This document shows, in pieces, positions 8,027 through 15,204 of a stretch of 64,000 bases of DNA. The stretch spans positions 1 through 64,000 of the forward strand of contig NZ_VSEY01000026.1 in the NCBI RefSeq assembly GCF_008086045.1. The letters are read 5' to 3'. The position numbers and the translations under genes were made by a program. Under the pieces are notes generated by a model. That model was not told the origin of the DNA and did not search any database. It saw nothing but the letters and a program-made list of their open reading frames with translations. This DNA comes from Nonomuraea sp. PA05 (GTDB lineage Bacteria > Actinomycetota > Actinomycetes > Streptosporangiales > Streptosporangiaceae). The number at the start of each line of letters is the position of its first letter. The first letter of the stretch is position 1.

Positions 8027-9379
8027 GTGACCGAAACGCCTGAGCCAGGCGAGATCGACCTCGACAACATGACGCTCGCGGGGAGCCTCATGGCCGTCAC
8101 CGAGCACCTCCGCGCCGTGGCCGGCCCGGCCACCAGAGACCTCACCCGACGGGAGGCCGACACGCTGCTCCGCTCGTACCTGGAGCCCGGCTGCTTCCCC
8201 GAGGGGGTGCGCCGTCTGGCCACCCGCCACCTGCTGGTGCTCGTCGGCGAGCAGGAGACCGGGCGGCGATTAGGGGCGCTGGCGCTGCTGTCGCGCATGT
8301 CGCTGGCCGAGAGCACCATCACCGTGCTGTCCCCGGCCGCCGGGGCGCACGACCTGCTGGCCGGCACCGAGTACGAGCCCGGCAGGGCGTACCTGCTGCA
8401 CGACTGGATCGCGGCCAGCACCGACCGCACCGAGCTCATCAACCTGGCGCGCAAGCTGGCCGAGCTGGGCTCGTACCTGGTGATCACCAGGAGTGAGGGT
8501 CTGTCGCAGGCCGTCGAGGTGGAGCACGCGTGGGCCGTGCCCGAGCCGGGAGAGCTGTTCGACCTGTGCCTGAGCACCTACGACCTGCGCGCCGGGCTGT
8601 CACCCGAGGAGCTGAACCGGGCCAGGGAGCTGGCGCTGACGCTGCCGACGCCCGCCGAGGTCGTCCGCCTCGCCGCGCGCCTGGCCCCCGGTGGCGAGCC
8701 TTCAGGGGAGGAGGTGGCGGCCTGGCTCGACACCAAGCCGCCCATGCGCGAGGTGCTGGCCGTCGCGGCGCTCGCCTTCACCCACCGGCTCGCCGAGGCC
8801 GCCTTCGACGAGCAGCTCGCCCGGCTCGAACGGCTCTGCCACGAGATCGGCCGGCGGCCCGTCACCGGGCCGCTCATCCTCGCCGAGGACGGGCTCGTCG
8901 CCTTCCGCGCCGGGCACCAGCGCGGCCGGGTGCTGGCCGAGCTGGCCGTGCGGTACGGGTTCTCGCTGTGGCAGCCGCTGCGGGAATGGGTCAGGTCGCT
9001 GCCGTCGCAGGGGCCCGCCCTCCAGGTACGGGCGGCGGAAGGGGTGGCGTTGCTGGCCCGGCACGCCATGCGGGAGGCGCGGCAGGAGTTCCTGGAGGTC
9101 TGGGCCCAGGGGAGCGCGGCCGAGCGGGTGGCGGCGGCCAACGTGCTGTCGTACATGTGCGCCGACGACACCCTCGCCCCCGCGGCGCTCGGGATCGCGG
9201 TGGGGTGGGCCGCCGACCCGGTGGACATCAGGGCGACGGCGGCGGCGGTCGCGCTGGGCGGCGGGCTGGCCGTGCGCTATCCCGGCGACTGCGCGCGGCT
9301 GCTGCGGCGTCTGGAGACGCTGGGCGGCCCCGCGGCGGCGGTGGCCGCTCAGTCGATCAAAGCCCTGCCGCACGGGTGA
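8027..9379 (+). CDS. Unknown protein, degenerate P-loop plus helical repeat C terminus
   Basis: A 450-residue protein I cannot assign. Around residues 74-81 GEQETGRR stands where a Walker A (GxxxxGKT) would be, AYLLHDW (121-127) resembles a Walker B strand with His replacing an acidic residue, and YLVITRS (150-156) resembles the sensor strand of STAND/NB-ARC ATPases. From about residue 200 the protein is Ala/Leu-rich and helical, with HEAT-like pairs near the end. I infer a catalytically dead or weakened STAND-like NTPase. The GTG at 8027 follows GAGGTGG; an upstream ATG-like start at 7940 gives an unlikely Cys/Arg-rich extension. No signal peptide or membrane helix. Confidence 0.65.
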   Translation: MTETPEPGEIDLDNMTLAGSLMAVTEHLRAVAGPATRDLTRREADTLLRSYLEPGCFPEGVRRLATRHLLVLVGEQETGRRLGALALLSRMSLAESTITVLSPAAGAHDLLAGTEYEPGRAYLLHDWIAASTDRTELINLARKLAELGSYLVITRSEGLSQAVEVEHAWAVPEPGELFDLCLSTYDLRAGLSPEELNRARELALTLPTPAEVVRLAARLAPGGEPSGEEVAAWLDTKPPMREVLAVAALAFTHRLAEAAFDEQLARLERLCHEIGRRPVTGPLILAEDGLVAFRAGHQRGRVLAELAVRYGFSLWQPLREWVRSLPSQGPALQVRAAEGVALLARHAMREARQEFLEVWAQGSAAERVAAANVLSYMCADDTLAPAALGIAVGWAADPVDIRATAAAVALGGGLAVRYPGDCARLLRRLETLGGPAAAVAAQSIKALPHG

Positions 9380-9388
9380 AGCGGGGGG

Positions 9389-9501
9389 TCACAGGCCTGC
9401 GACGCCGGTTAGCGCGGGTCACAGGCCTGCGACGCCGGTTAGCGCGGGTCACAGGCCTGCGACGCCGGTGCAGCGCGGGTCAGAGGCCTGCGACGCCGGT
9501 G
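9389..9501 (-). repeat. 30-bp tandem repeat copying a gene 3' end
   Basis: Four copies of a unit with core GGCCTGCGACGCCGGT start at 9389, 9419, 9449 and 9480. The first three share identical first halves; periods are 30, 30 and 31 bp. The last copy is the true 3' end of the minus-strand gene (Thr-Gly-Val-Ala-Gly-Leu-stop). The other three repeat those codons and stop in the 100-base spacer between convergent genes. Confidence 0.92.
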
Positions 9502-11852
9502 ATGCGGTGCAGGGCGAAGCGGTGCACGGCCGCCCTTGTCTCGTCGTACGCGGTGAGGTAGCCGCCCTCCATCCGGGCAGGCTCCAGGATGCGCGAGGTC
9601 GCGTTGCCCTGCGAGTCGAGGTAGCCGATCCACACCCGCACCCCCTGCTTGATCGCCTCCTGCAACGCCGAGATGGTCGCCGTGGCGGGCCCGCGCGGCA
9701 CCTGACCGCCCGGGGCGTCCACCGGCTCCCGCCGCGCCAGGTGCGCCGCGTCACCGGCGCGCAGCGCGCGCACGGCCGCCGTCGCGACCTCAGGGTCGAG
9801 GCCGTTGGGCGAGGCCACGGCGCGGGCGGGCGCCACCCCCTCGGTGCGCCGGCTTTCGAGCTGGGAGATGATCACGTCGCCGTCGAGCGACTCGGCGACG
9901 GGGGCGTACCCCATCGCCCGCAGCGAGTCGACCAGCGCCGCCCTGGACGAGCGGGAGGCGATGACGGTCGGCGCGAGCCGGCGCAGCCGCAGCGCGGCCG
10001 AGCGGCGGTCGGCGGTGATCTGGTCGAGCAGGGCGGGGTCGTCGCAGCGGACGTACGCGCTCGCGGTGCCCACCCGGATCCGCCCGTGCCGCCTGGCCAC
10101 GTCCGTCACCAGGTACGACAGCGCCTGCGGCACCGGCGTGGCGGAGTGGCGGGCCAGCATCGACACCAGCTCCTCGCCGCCGTGGCCCGCGTCGAGCGCG
10201 CGCCTGATCGAGCTCTCGCTGAACCGGTAGACCGTCGCCCCGCCCTTCGACTCGACGTCGGCGGTGAGCGTCATCCAGCGGTTCAGCTCGCTCGTCAGTG
10301 GCCCCGGCGCGACGGCGGTGAGGTCGGCCTGCAGCAGCACGTGATCGACGGGCTCGGGCAGCAGCGGCGCCAGCGCCTCGGCCGCCGCGCCGCCCTCGAC
10401 CAGCGCCCGCCCGTGACCGGACAGCGCGCCCAGCCCCGTCACGCCGACCTGCTCGGCCTCCCGCAACGTGAAGTCGACGAGCTGCTCGCGCAGCGGGCCG
10501 CGGCGGCGCGGCTGCTCCCACGCCAGCCGTTCGAGCACGGAGTCACGGTCGGGCGCCAGACCGGGCGCCGCGGCGAGCACGCCCAGCGTCGCCGCCCTGA
10601 CCCCCGGCGCGGACGAGCGGCGCAGGTCGGTGTGCAGGGCGTTGAGCGGCCTGTCGCGGTCGTCGCGCTCGCCGACCAGGCCCGGCACCCGGTCCATGTG
10701 CAGCCAGGTGGCCGCGAGCGTCGTCCAGCGGTCGGCCGTGGACCTGACCCGCCACAGGTCGTAGCCGGACGTCGGCAGCCACTCGCCGTCCACGCCGCCG
10801 CCGGACGCGATCAGCCCGGCCGCGTGCGCGACCTCGACCACCAGCGCCGTCACCCACTCCGGCAGGTCCAGCTCGCCCGCCGCGCGCTTCAGGTCGCGGA
10901 CGCCCAGACCGCCGGTGCGCAGCACACCCGGCGGCTCGACGCTCCACCGCTCGCACAGCTCCTCCACGGCCCTGACGAACGAGAACGCCTGCCCCGCCGC
11001 CGTACGGTCGGCCAGGCTCGGATCGCGCGTGGCGCCGTGCAGCGCCGGCGGGACGGCCAGCAGGTCGCGGTGCACCCGGCCGCCGCGCAGGAAGAGGCCG
11101 ACCTCGCGGGGCAGCGTCACGCTCTCCTCACCCGTGGCGGCCAGCAGGCCGCGGGCGAGCAGCTCCTCGATGGGCGAGCGGGCCGAGGCCACCCGGACCT
11201 CGCGCCTGGCGTTGGGCACGCGGCCGGTGGGCGGGCCCCAGACGAGCTGATCCAGCGCGCCCCTCGCCTCGGGCGACACGGCCCCGATGAGCGAGCCCGG
11301 CTCGGTCAGCGCGGCGGCCAGGCGTTCCTTGCCCGAGCCCGCCGTGCCGGGGGCGACGTCGTCGGCCATCTCGTCGAGCTGCTCGGGCGCGTGGTGACGG
11401 AACGCGTCAGTCACCCTCGGGCCCAGGCCCGCCGGGTCGTCGAGCACCTTGCGCACGCCGGGGCCCAGCTCCAGCGCGTCGTCAGGCCCGTAGACCAGGG
11501 CCAGGTCGCGCAGCCTGTCGAGCGCCGTGGACAGCGCGGGCTCCGGATCACCCACCCCGCCGCCCTCCGCCCGGCCCAGATCGTCGGACGCCAGCGCCCT
11601 GCCGATGAGGTCGTGCAGCGCGTCCTTCGAGATCGGCTCCTCCCGCACCGCCAGCGTCTCCACGACGGCCAGCGTGAACCGGTCGAGCCGGTCCAGCACC
11701 CTGCCGATCGCCGAAGGACTGGCGGCCCGCGAGGCGAGGCCCTCCAGATGCGCGGGCACCGGAGTGATCAACTCGGGGCGCGCGGAGACGAGCGCCCGTA
11801 GCTGTTCGTCGGTGCGCCCCCTGATCCACTCCGTGAACTCCATCGTTGCCAT
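9480..11852 (-). CDS. Helicase-associated domain protein (XPB partner type)
   Basis: A 790-residue protein of the actinobacterial helicase-C-terminal-domain family, in other genomes (for example Mycobacterium tuberculosis Rv0862c beside XPB Rv0861c) encoded next to XPB. It carries an N-terminal helical region with winged-helix-like segments and, near the C terminus, the conserved helicase-associated stretch and a WYL-like ending (RVWIGYLDSQGN, then AYDETRAAVHRFALHRITGV). No Walker A is visible, so it is not itself a motor. I infer a role with XPB in DNA repair or transcription. GGGGGGAC lies about 6 bases before the ATG at 11852. Its 3' end is repeated downstream. Confidence 0.85.
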   Translation of the reverse strand: MATMEFTEWIRGRTDEQLRALVSARPELITPVPAHLEGLASRAASPSAIGRVLDRLDRFTLAVVETLAVREEPISKDALHDLIGRALASDDLGRAEGGGVGDPEPALSTALDRLRDLALVYGPDDALELGPGVRKVLDDPAGLGPRVTDAFRHHAPEQLDEMADDVAPGTAGSGKERLAAALTEPGSLIGAVSPEARGALDQLVWGPPTGRVPNARREVRVASARSPIEELLARGLLAATGEESVTLPREVGLFLRGGRVHRDLLAVPPALHGATRDPSLADRTAAGQAFSFVRAVEELCERWSVEPPGVLRTGGLGVRDLKRAAGELDLPEWVTALVVEVAHAAGLIASGGGVDGEWLPTSGYDLWRVRSTADRWTTLAATWLHMDRVPGLVGERDDRDRPLNALHTDLRRSSAPGVRAATLGVLAAAPGLAPDRDSVLERLAWEQPRRRGPLREQLVDFTLREAEQVGVTGLGALSGHGRALVEGGAAAEALAPLLPEPVDHVLLQADLTAVAPGPLTSELNRWMTLTADVESKGGATVYRFSESSIRRALDAGHGGEELVSMLARHSATPVPQALSYLVTDVARRHGRIRVGTASAYVRCDDPALLDQITADRRSAALRLRRLAPTVIASRSSRAALVDSLRAMGYAPVAESLDGDVIISQLESRRTEGVAPARAVASPNGLDPEVATAAVRALRAGDAAHLARREPVDAPGGQVPRGPATATISALQEAIKQGVRVWIGYLDSQGNATSRILEPARMEGGYLTAYDETRAAVHRFALHRITGVAGL

Positions 11853-11888
11853 GGTATGTCCCCCCTGATTGGGGCAGCATTGCTAGGC

Positions 11889-12866
11889 GTGATAGAGCGC
11901 GCGGACCAGCTCGTGCTGAACTACGTCTCGGCGGCTGCCGACGCCGCTCACGGCGTGCTCAGGGCCGACCAGCGGCTCGACTTCGCCAGGCGGCTGCGGG
12001 CCAGGATCGAGGCCGAGCGGGGCGGCAGCCAGAACGCTCGTCAGGTGGCCAAGGTGCTGGCGCGGTTCGGGGATCCGGTGGCTCTGGTCGAGCGGGAGGT
12101 CAGGAGGCTGGAGGCCGCGGGGGTTGCGACGGCGCGCGCCACGGTCCCGGCTTCTTCGGGCCCGGTTTCCTCAGCCGCGGCTTCTTCGGTCCCGGCTTCC
12201 TCGGGCACGGCGGCCGTCCCGGGCGCGGTGGCGGCGCGCGGCGCGGGTGGGTCGGCTGACGGACCGGCGGGCGGCCCGGCGCTGGGCACGGGCGCGGCGG
12301 CGGAAGGTGTGGGGGACACGCGGAGGTTTCCCGCCATCGTGGACGACGGCGCCTCACCTCCCGGCGTCCGCACGTACCGCAGACTCGCTCAGGAAAGGGT
12401 CGACAGGCGGCAGCAGGGCCGCGGCCTGCCGTTCGCGGGCCTGCGCAGGGCGGCCATGTCCAGCGCCAACCCGATGGCCACCGGCGGCAGGGACGCCAGG
12501 ACCATCGTCAAGGAGCACCCCCGCGACGTGGCGGCGATGGTGATCCTGGTGGTGGCGGCGCTGCTGGTGCCGATCGACCTGCCACCGGTGGCGATCTTCG
12601 AGGTGCCCCTGGTGGTGTGGGCGGTGGGCGCGGCGCTGGTGCTGTTCGGGGAGAGCTGGAACGCGCGCGACAAGTTCCTCGGGATCGGCGCGCCGCTGCT
12701 GGGCTACTCGGTGGGCGGGGTGGTCATCGGCGGTCTGCGGGTGGGGATCGAGGCGGGGGTGCAGGCGTTCGTCCAGCAGTTCTTCGACGTCAGCGGCACG
12801 ATGTTCATGATCGGTACGGGCGTGGGCGTCGTGTGGCTGGCCTACCGGCTGCTGGACGTCAGCTGA
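11889..12866 (+). CDS. Membrane protein with HAAS-like N-terminal domain
   Basis: About 325 residues. The N-terminal 70 residues (IERADQLVLNYV ... RFGDPVALVEREVRRLE) resemble the short helical HAAS-type domain that precedes permeases, ending in a GDP motif. A low-complexity Ala/Ser/Gly/Pro linker with imperfect repeats follows (about residues 80-150), then a basic stretch and four or so membrane helices in the last 125 residues. I preferred the GTG at 11889. An ATG at 11856 also fits but would start 3 bases from the divergent gene. The ribosome site is weak either way. It overlaps the convergent TetR gene by 8 bases. Function unknown. Confidence 0.68.
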   Translation: MIERADQLVLNYVSAAADAAHGVLRADQRLDFARRLRARIEAERGGSQNARQVAKVLARFGDPVALVEREVRRLEAAGVATARATVPASSGPVSSAAASSVPASSGTAAVPGAVAARGAGGSADGPAGGPALGTGAAAEGVGDTRRFPAIVDDGASPPGVRTYRRLAQERVDRRQQGRGLPFAGLRRAAMSSANPMATGGRDARTIVKEHPRDVAAMVILVVAALLVPIDLPPVAIFEVPLVVWAVGAALVLFGESWNARDKFLGIGAPLLGYSVGGVVIGGLRVGIEAGVQAFVQQFFDVSGTMFMIGTGVGVVWLAYRLLDVS

Positions 12867-13476
12867 CCGGCGCCGGGCTGGGCAGCAGTCCGACGGCCAG
12901 GCGTACCCAGGCGGCCACGAACTGGTCCTTCTCCGCGTGCCCAGGCAGCTCGCCCACCGTCTCCTGGAACAGCCGGTAGTGCACCACGGAGCCGCCGAGC
13001 ACGGTCGAGATGCCCGCCCAGTCGAGCTTGACGTCGCGGTACTCGGGCTGCGCCTGGAACCAGCTCACGATGGCGTCGAACATCGGCTGCATCAGCCCTT
13101 CGCGCACCACCGCGACCAGCTCGGGGAACTGGCTCAGGTCGCGGAAGAAGACCCGGGTCAGCTCGGACTCCTCGCGCACCTTGGCCAGGCCGGCGCGGCA
13201 CACGTGGGCCAGCCGCTCCTCCAGGTCCACGGAGGCTTCCATGCTGCCGAGCTGGGCCAGGCTCTCGGCCACCTGATATCTCGTGCGGCTGGCGTGCTCG
13301 TTGATGGCGGCGGACAGCACCTCGTACTTGGACTTGAAGTGCCGGTAGAGCCCTCCGGCGCCTGGAGACAGCCCTGAGGCGGCCTCGATCTCGGCCACGG
13401 ACGTGGCGGAGTACCCTCGCTCGGCGAAAAGCCTGAGGGCCTCATCGATGATCCGCTCACGGGTCGATCTGCTCAT
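12859..13476 (-). CDS. TetR/AcrR family transcriptional regulator
   Basis: A 205-residue one-component repressor. The N-terminal helix-turn-helix runs through about residues 5-50 with the typical RERIIDEALRLFAERGYSATSVAEIEAASGLS and YRHFKSKYEVL steps. The remaining all-helical domain (about 60-200) is the ligand and dimer part. The ligand is unknown. It lies alone, convergent with the upstream membrane protein (8-base overlap), and probably regulates itself or the small membrane gene at 13561-13947 read in the same direction. Confidence 0.93.
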   Translation of the reverse strand: MSRSTRERIIDEALRLFAERGYSATSVAEIEAASGLSPGAGGLYRHFKSKYEVLSAAINEHASRTRYQVAESLAQLGSMEASVDLEERLAHVCRAGLAKVREESELTRVFFRDLSQFPELVAVVREGLMQPMFDAIVSWFQAQPEYRDVKLDWAGISTVLGGSVVHYRLFQETVGELPGHAEKDQFVAAWVRLAVGLLPSPAPVS

Positions 13477-13560
13477 ATCTACGCTGATACCTCCGTAAGG
13501 AGAGTAATCGCTTCCGCGGGTCGCGGTTCAGCGGCACGCTGCGGGGGTCGCACTTCGTCC

Positions 13561-13947
13561 TCAGGAGCCCGCGCGCCGGATCAGCCCCGCCAGGGCGGAG
13601 CCGATGATCAGCCAGACGATCGCGGCGAGCCCGTAGTTGACCAGCGCCGTCCAGCGCGGGTCGGCGAGCTGGAAGAGGTTGGCCAGGCCCAGCGAGAGGT
13701 ACGAGGCGAGCAGCTCGACGAACTGGTACCAGACGTTGCCCGGGTTGGCGCGGAGAACTGTGAAGAGCGCGTAGAGCAGGAGGGCCAGCGCGGCCACCCG
13801 GGAGGCCAGCCGCACGAGGCCGGCCAGGGTGGAGGCGGCGCGCTGCCTGGCCGTCACGGTGTGCCCGCCGGGGCGGGCCGGGCGGTGGGGGCGGGGAGGG
13901 GCGGAGGAGGCGACGAGCCGGTCGCCGGGCTCAGGGGTGTCGGTCAA
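13561..13947 (-). CDS. Small membrane protein of unknown function
   Basis: About 128 residues: a Pro/Arg-rich N terminus (residues 5-30), then a basic amphipathic stretch and three membrane helices (about 44-62, 70-90 and 102-122). The TTG at 13947 is chosen because GGAG lies 7 bases upstream and it opens LTDTPEPGDR; upstream in-frame starts give a Lys/Arg-rich leader unlike the rest. No family recognised. Confidence 0.6.
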   Translation of the reverse strand: MTDTPEPGDRLVASSAPPRPHRPARPGGHTVTARQRAASTLAGLVRLASRVAALALLLYALFTVLRANPGNVWYQFVELLASYLSLGLANLFQLADPRWTALVNYGLAAIVWLIIGSALAGLIRRAGS

Positions 13948-14048
13948 GGCCGCTCCTCTCCGATAAGTAACTCCTTTCTTCCCATTTCTCTTGCCGTGGA
14001 ACAAGGGCCGTTACGTGGGGTAGGGGGCCGTTTGGCATCCTGCACTCT

Positions 14049-14669
14049 GTGATGACTTCGGTGGGATTCGACCTCGACATGACTTTGGCGGACACGCGGG
14101 CGGGCATCGCGGCCGTTTACGACGAGCTGGCCGTGCGATTGGGCGTGCCATTCGACAGCGCGGCGATCGTGAGCCGCTTGGGGCCGCCGCTGGAGATGGA
14201 GCTGGCCAACTGGTTGCCTTCGGCGGAGGTGCCGGCCGCCGCCGACCTCTATCGAGAGATATATCCGGAAATGGGGGTTCCGGTGCACACGGCCATGGCC
14301 GGCGCGCACGACGCCATCGCCGCCGTCCGCCAGGCCGGCGGCGGGGTGATCGTGGTGACGGGCAAGAACGCCCGCGACGCCAGAGGCACGGTCAAGGTGC
14401 TCGGGCTGGACGTGGACGAAGTGGTCGGCTCGGTTTTCGGAGCGGACAAGGGATCGGCACTCGCGCGCTTCGGCGCGGCGGCTTATGTTGGTGACCATGT
14501 CGCGGACATCCAGGCGGCACGCGCGGGCGGCGCCGTGAGCGTGACAGTCGCGACCGGCCCCTACACGGTGGGAGAGCTGCGTGATCACGGAGCAGATGTG
14601 GCACTGGGCGACCTGACCGAATTCGCCGCCTGGTTCACCGGTTGGCGCGAGCATGATGCGCTTCGCTAA
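14049..14669 (+). CDS. HAD-superfamily hydrolase (phosphatase-like)
   Basis: A 206-residue haloacid-dehalogenase-type hydrolase of the phosphoglycolate-phosphatase-like group. Motif I is GFDLDMTLADT, with the nucleophile Asp8 and acid/base Asp10. A helical cap covers about residues 20-75. Motif II is VVTGKN, with Thr in the usual Ser/Thr position. Motif IV is AAYVGDHVADI. All catalytic positions appear present. The substrate is unknown. GTG and ATG starts lie side by side; neither has a convincing ribosome site. The cold-shock gene follows 92 bases downstream. Confidence 0.88.
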   Translation: MMTSVGFDLDMTLADTRAGIAAVYDELAVRLGVPFDSAAIVSRLGPPLEMELANWLPSAEVPAAADLYREIYPEMGVPVHTAMAGAHDAIAAVRQAGGGVIVVTGKNARDARGTVKVLGLDVDEVVGSVFGADKGSALARFGAAAYVGDHVADIQAARAGGAVSVTVATGPYTVGELRDHGADVALGDLTEFAAWFTGWREHDALR

Positions 14670-14690
14670 TTGTCCCGTAATTACCCGGTC

Positions 14691-14710
14691 GCCCCGGAGC
14701 TTCGCGGGGC
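14691..14710 (+). terminator. Hairpin between the HAD and cold-shock genes
   Basis: GCCCCG (14691-14696) pairs with CGGGGC (14705-14710) across a short loop 20 bases after the HAD stop. Short stem without a U-run; it may be a weak terminator. Confidence 0.4.
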
Positions 14711-14761
14711 ATAACCTACATCCATCCATCATCTTTTCGACTGTTTGAACGAGGTCCTCCT

Positions 14762-15157
14762 GTGCCGAGTGGCAAGGTCAAGTGGTACGACGCCGACAAG
14801 GGTTTCGGCTTCCTCACCCGCGACGACGGCGGTGAGGTCTTCGTGCATTCATCCGCGCTGCCCGCCGGCGCAGGCCCGCTCAAGCCCGGCCAGAAGGTCG
14901 AGTTCGGCGTGGCCGAGGGCCGCAGGGGCCAGCAGGCGCTCTCCGTGAGGATCCTGGAGCAGCCGCCGACGCTGGCCAAGACCAAGCCCAAGGGCAAGCG
15001 GAAGAAGCCGGACGAGATGGTGGTCATCGTCGAGGACCTGATCAAGCTGCTCGACGGGGTCTCGACCTCCTACCAGCGGGGCAAGCACCCGGACGCGGCG
15101 CATGCCAAGAAGATCGCCCAGGTGCTCCGGGCGGTCGCCGACGACCTCGACGCCTGA
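14762..15157 (+). CDS. Cold-shock domain protein with C-terminal extension
   Basis: A 131-residue protein. Residues 1-66 are a CspA-type OB-fold RNA/DNA-binding domain with both RNA-binding motifs (KGFGFLT and VFVHSSAL). A Lys-rich linker (about 73-85, KTKPKGKRKKPDE) leads to a helical C-terminal domain of about 45 residues that ordinary 67-residue Csp proteins lack. The longer form is common in actinobacteria; its C-terminal role is unknown. GTG start with GAGG in the preceding 15 bases. Confidence 0.92.
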   Translation: MPSGKVKWYDADKGFGFLTRDDGGEVFVHSSALPAGAGPLKPGQKVEFGVAEGRRGQQALSVRILEQPPTLAKTKPKGKRKKPDEMVVIVEDLIKLLDGVSTSYQRGKHPDAAHAKKIAQVLRAVADDLDA

Positions 15158-15176
15158 CCCCGTTTCCCGGCGTCCC

Positions 15177-15204
15177 GGCCCGCCTGCCTGCCTGGGGGCG
15201 GGTC
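15177..15204. terminator. Hairpin between convergent genes
   Basis: GGCCCGCC (15177-15184) pairs with GGCGGGTC (15197-15204; one G-U pair) between the convergent cold-shock and MFS genes, touching the MFS stop codon. Confidence 0.4.
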
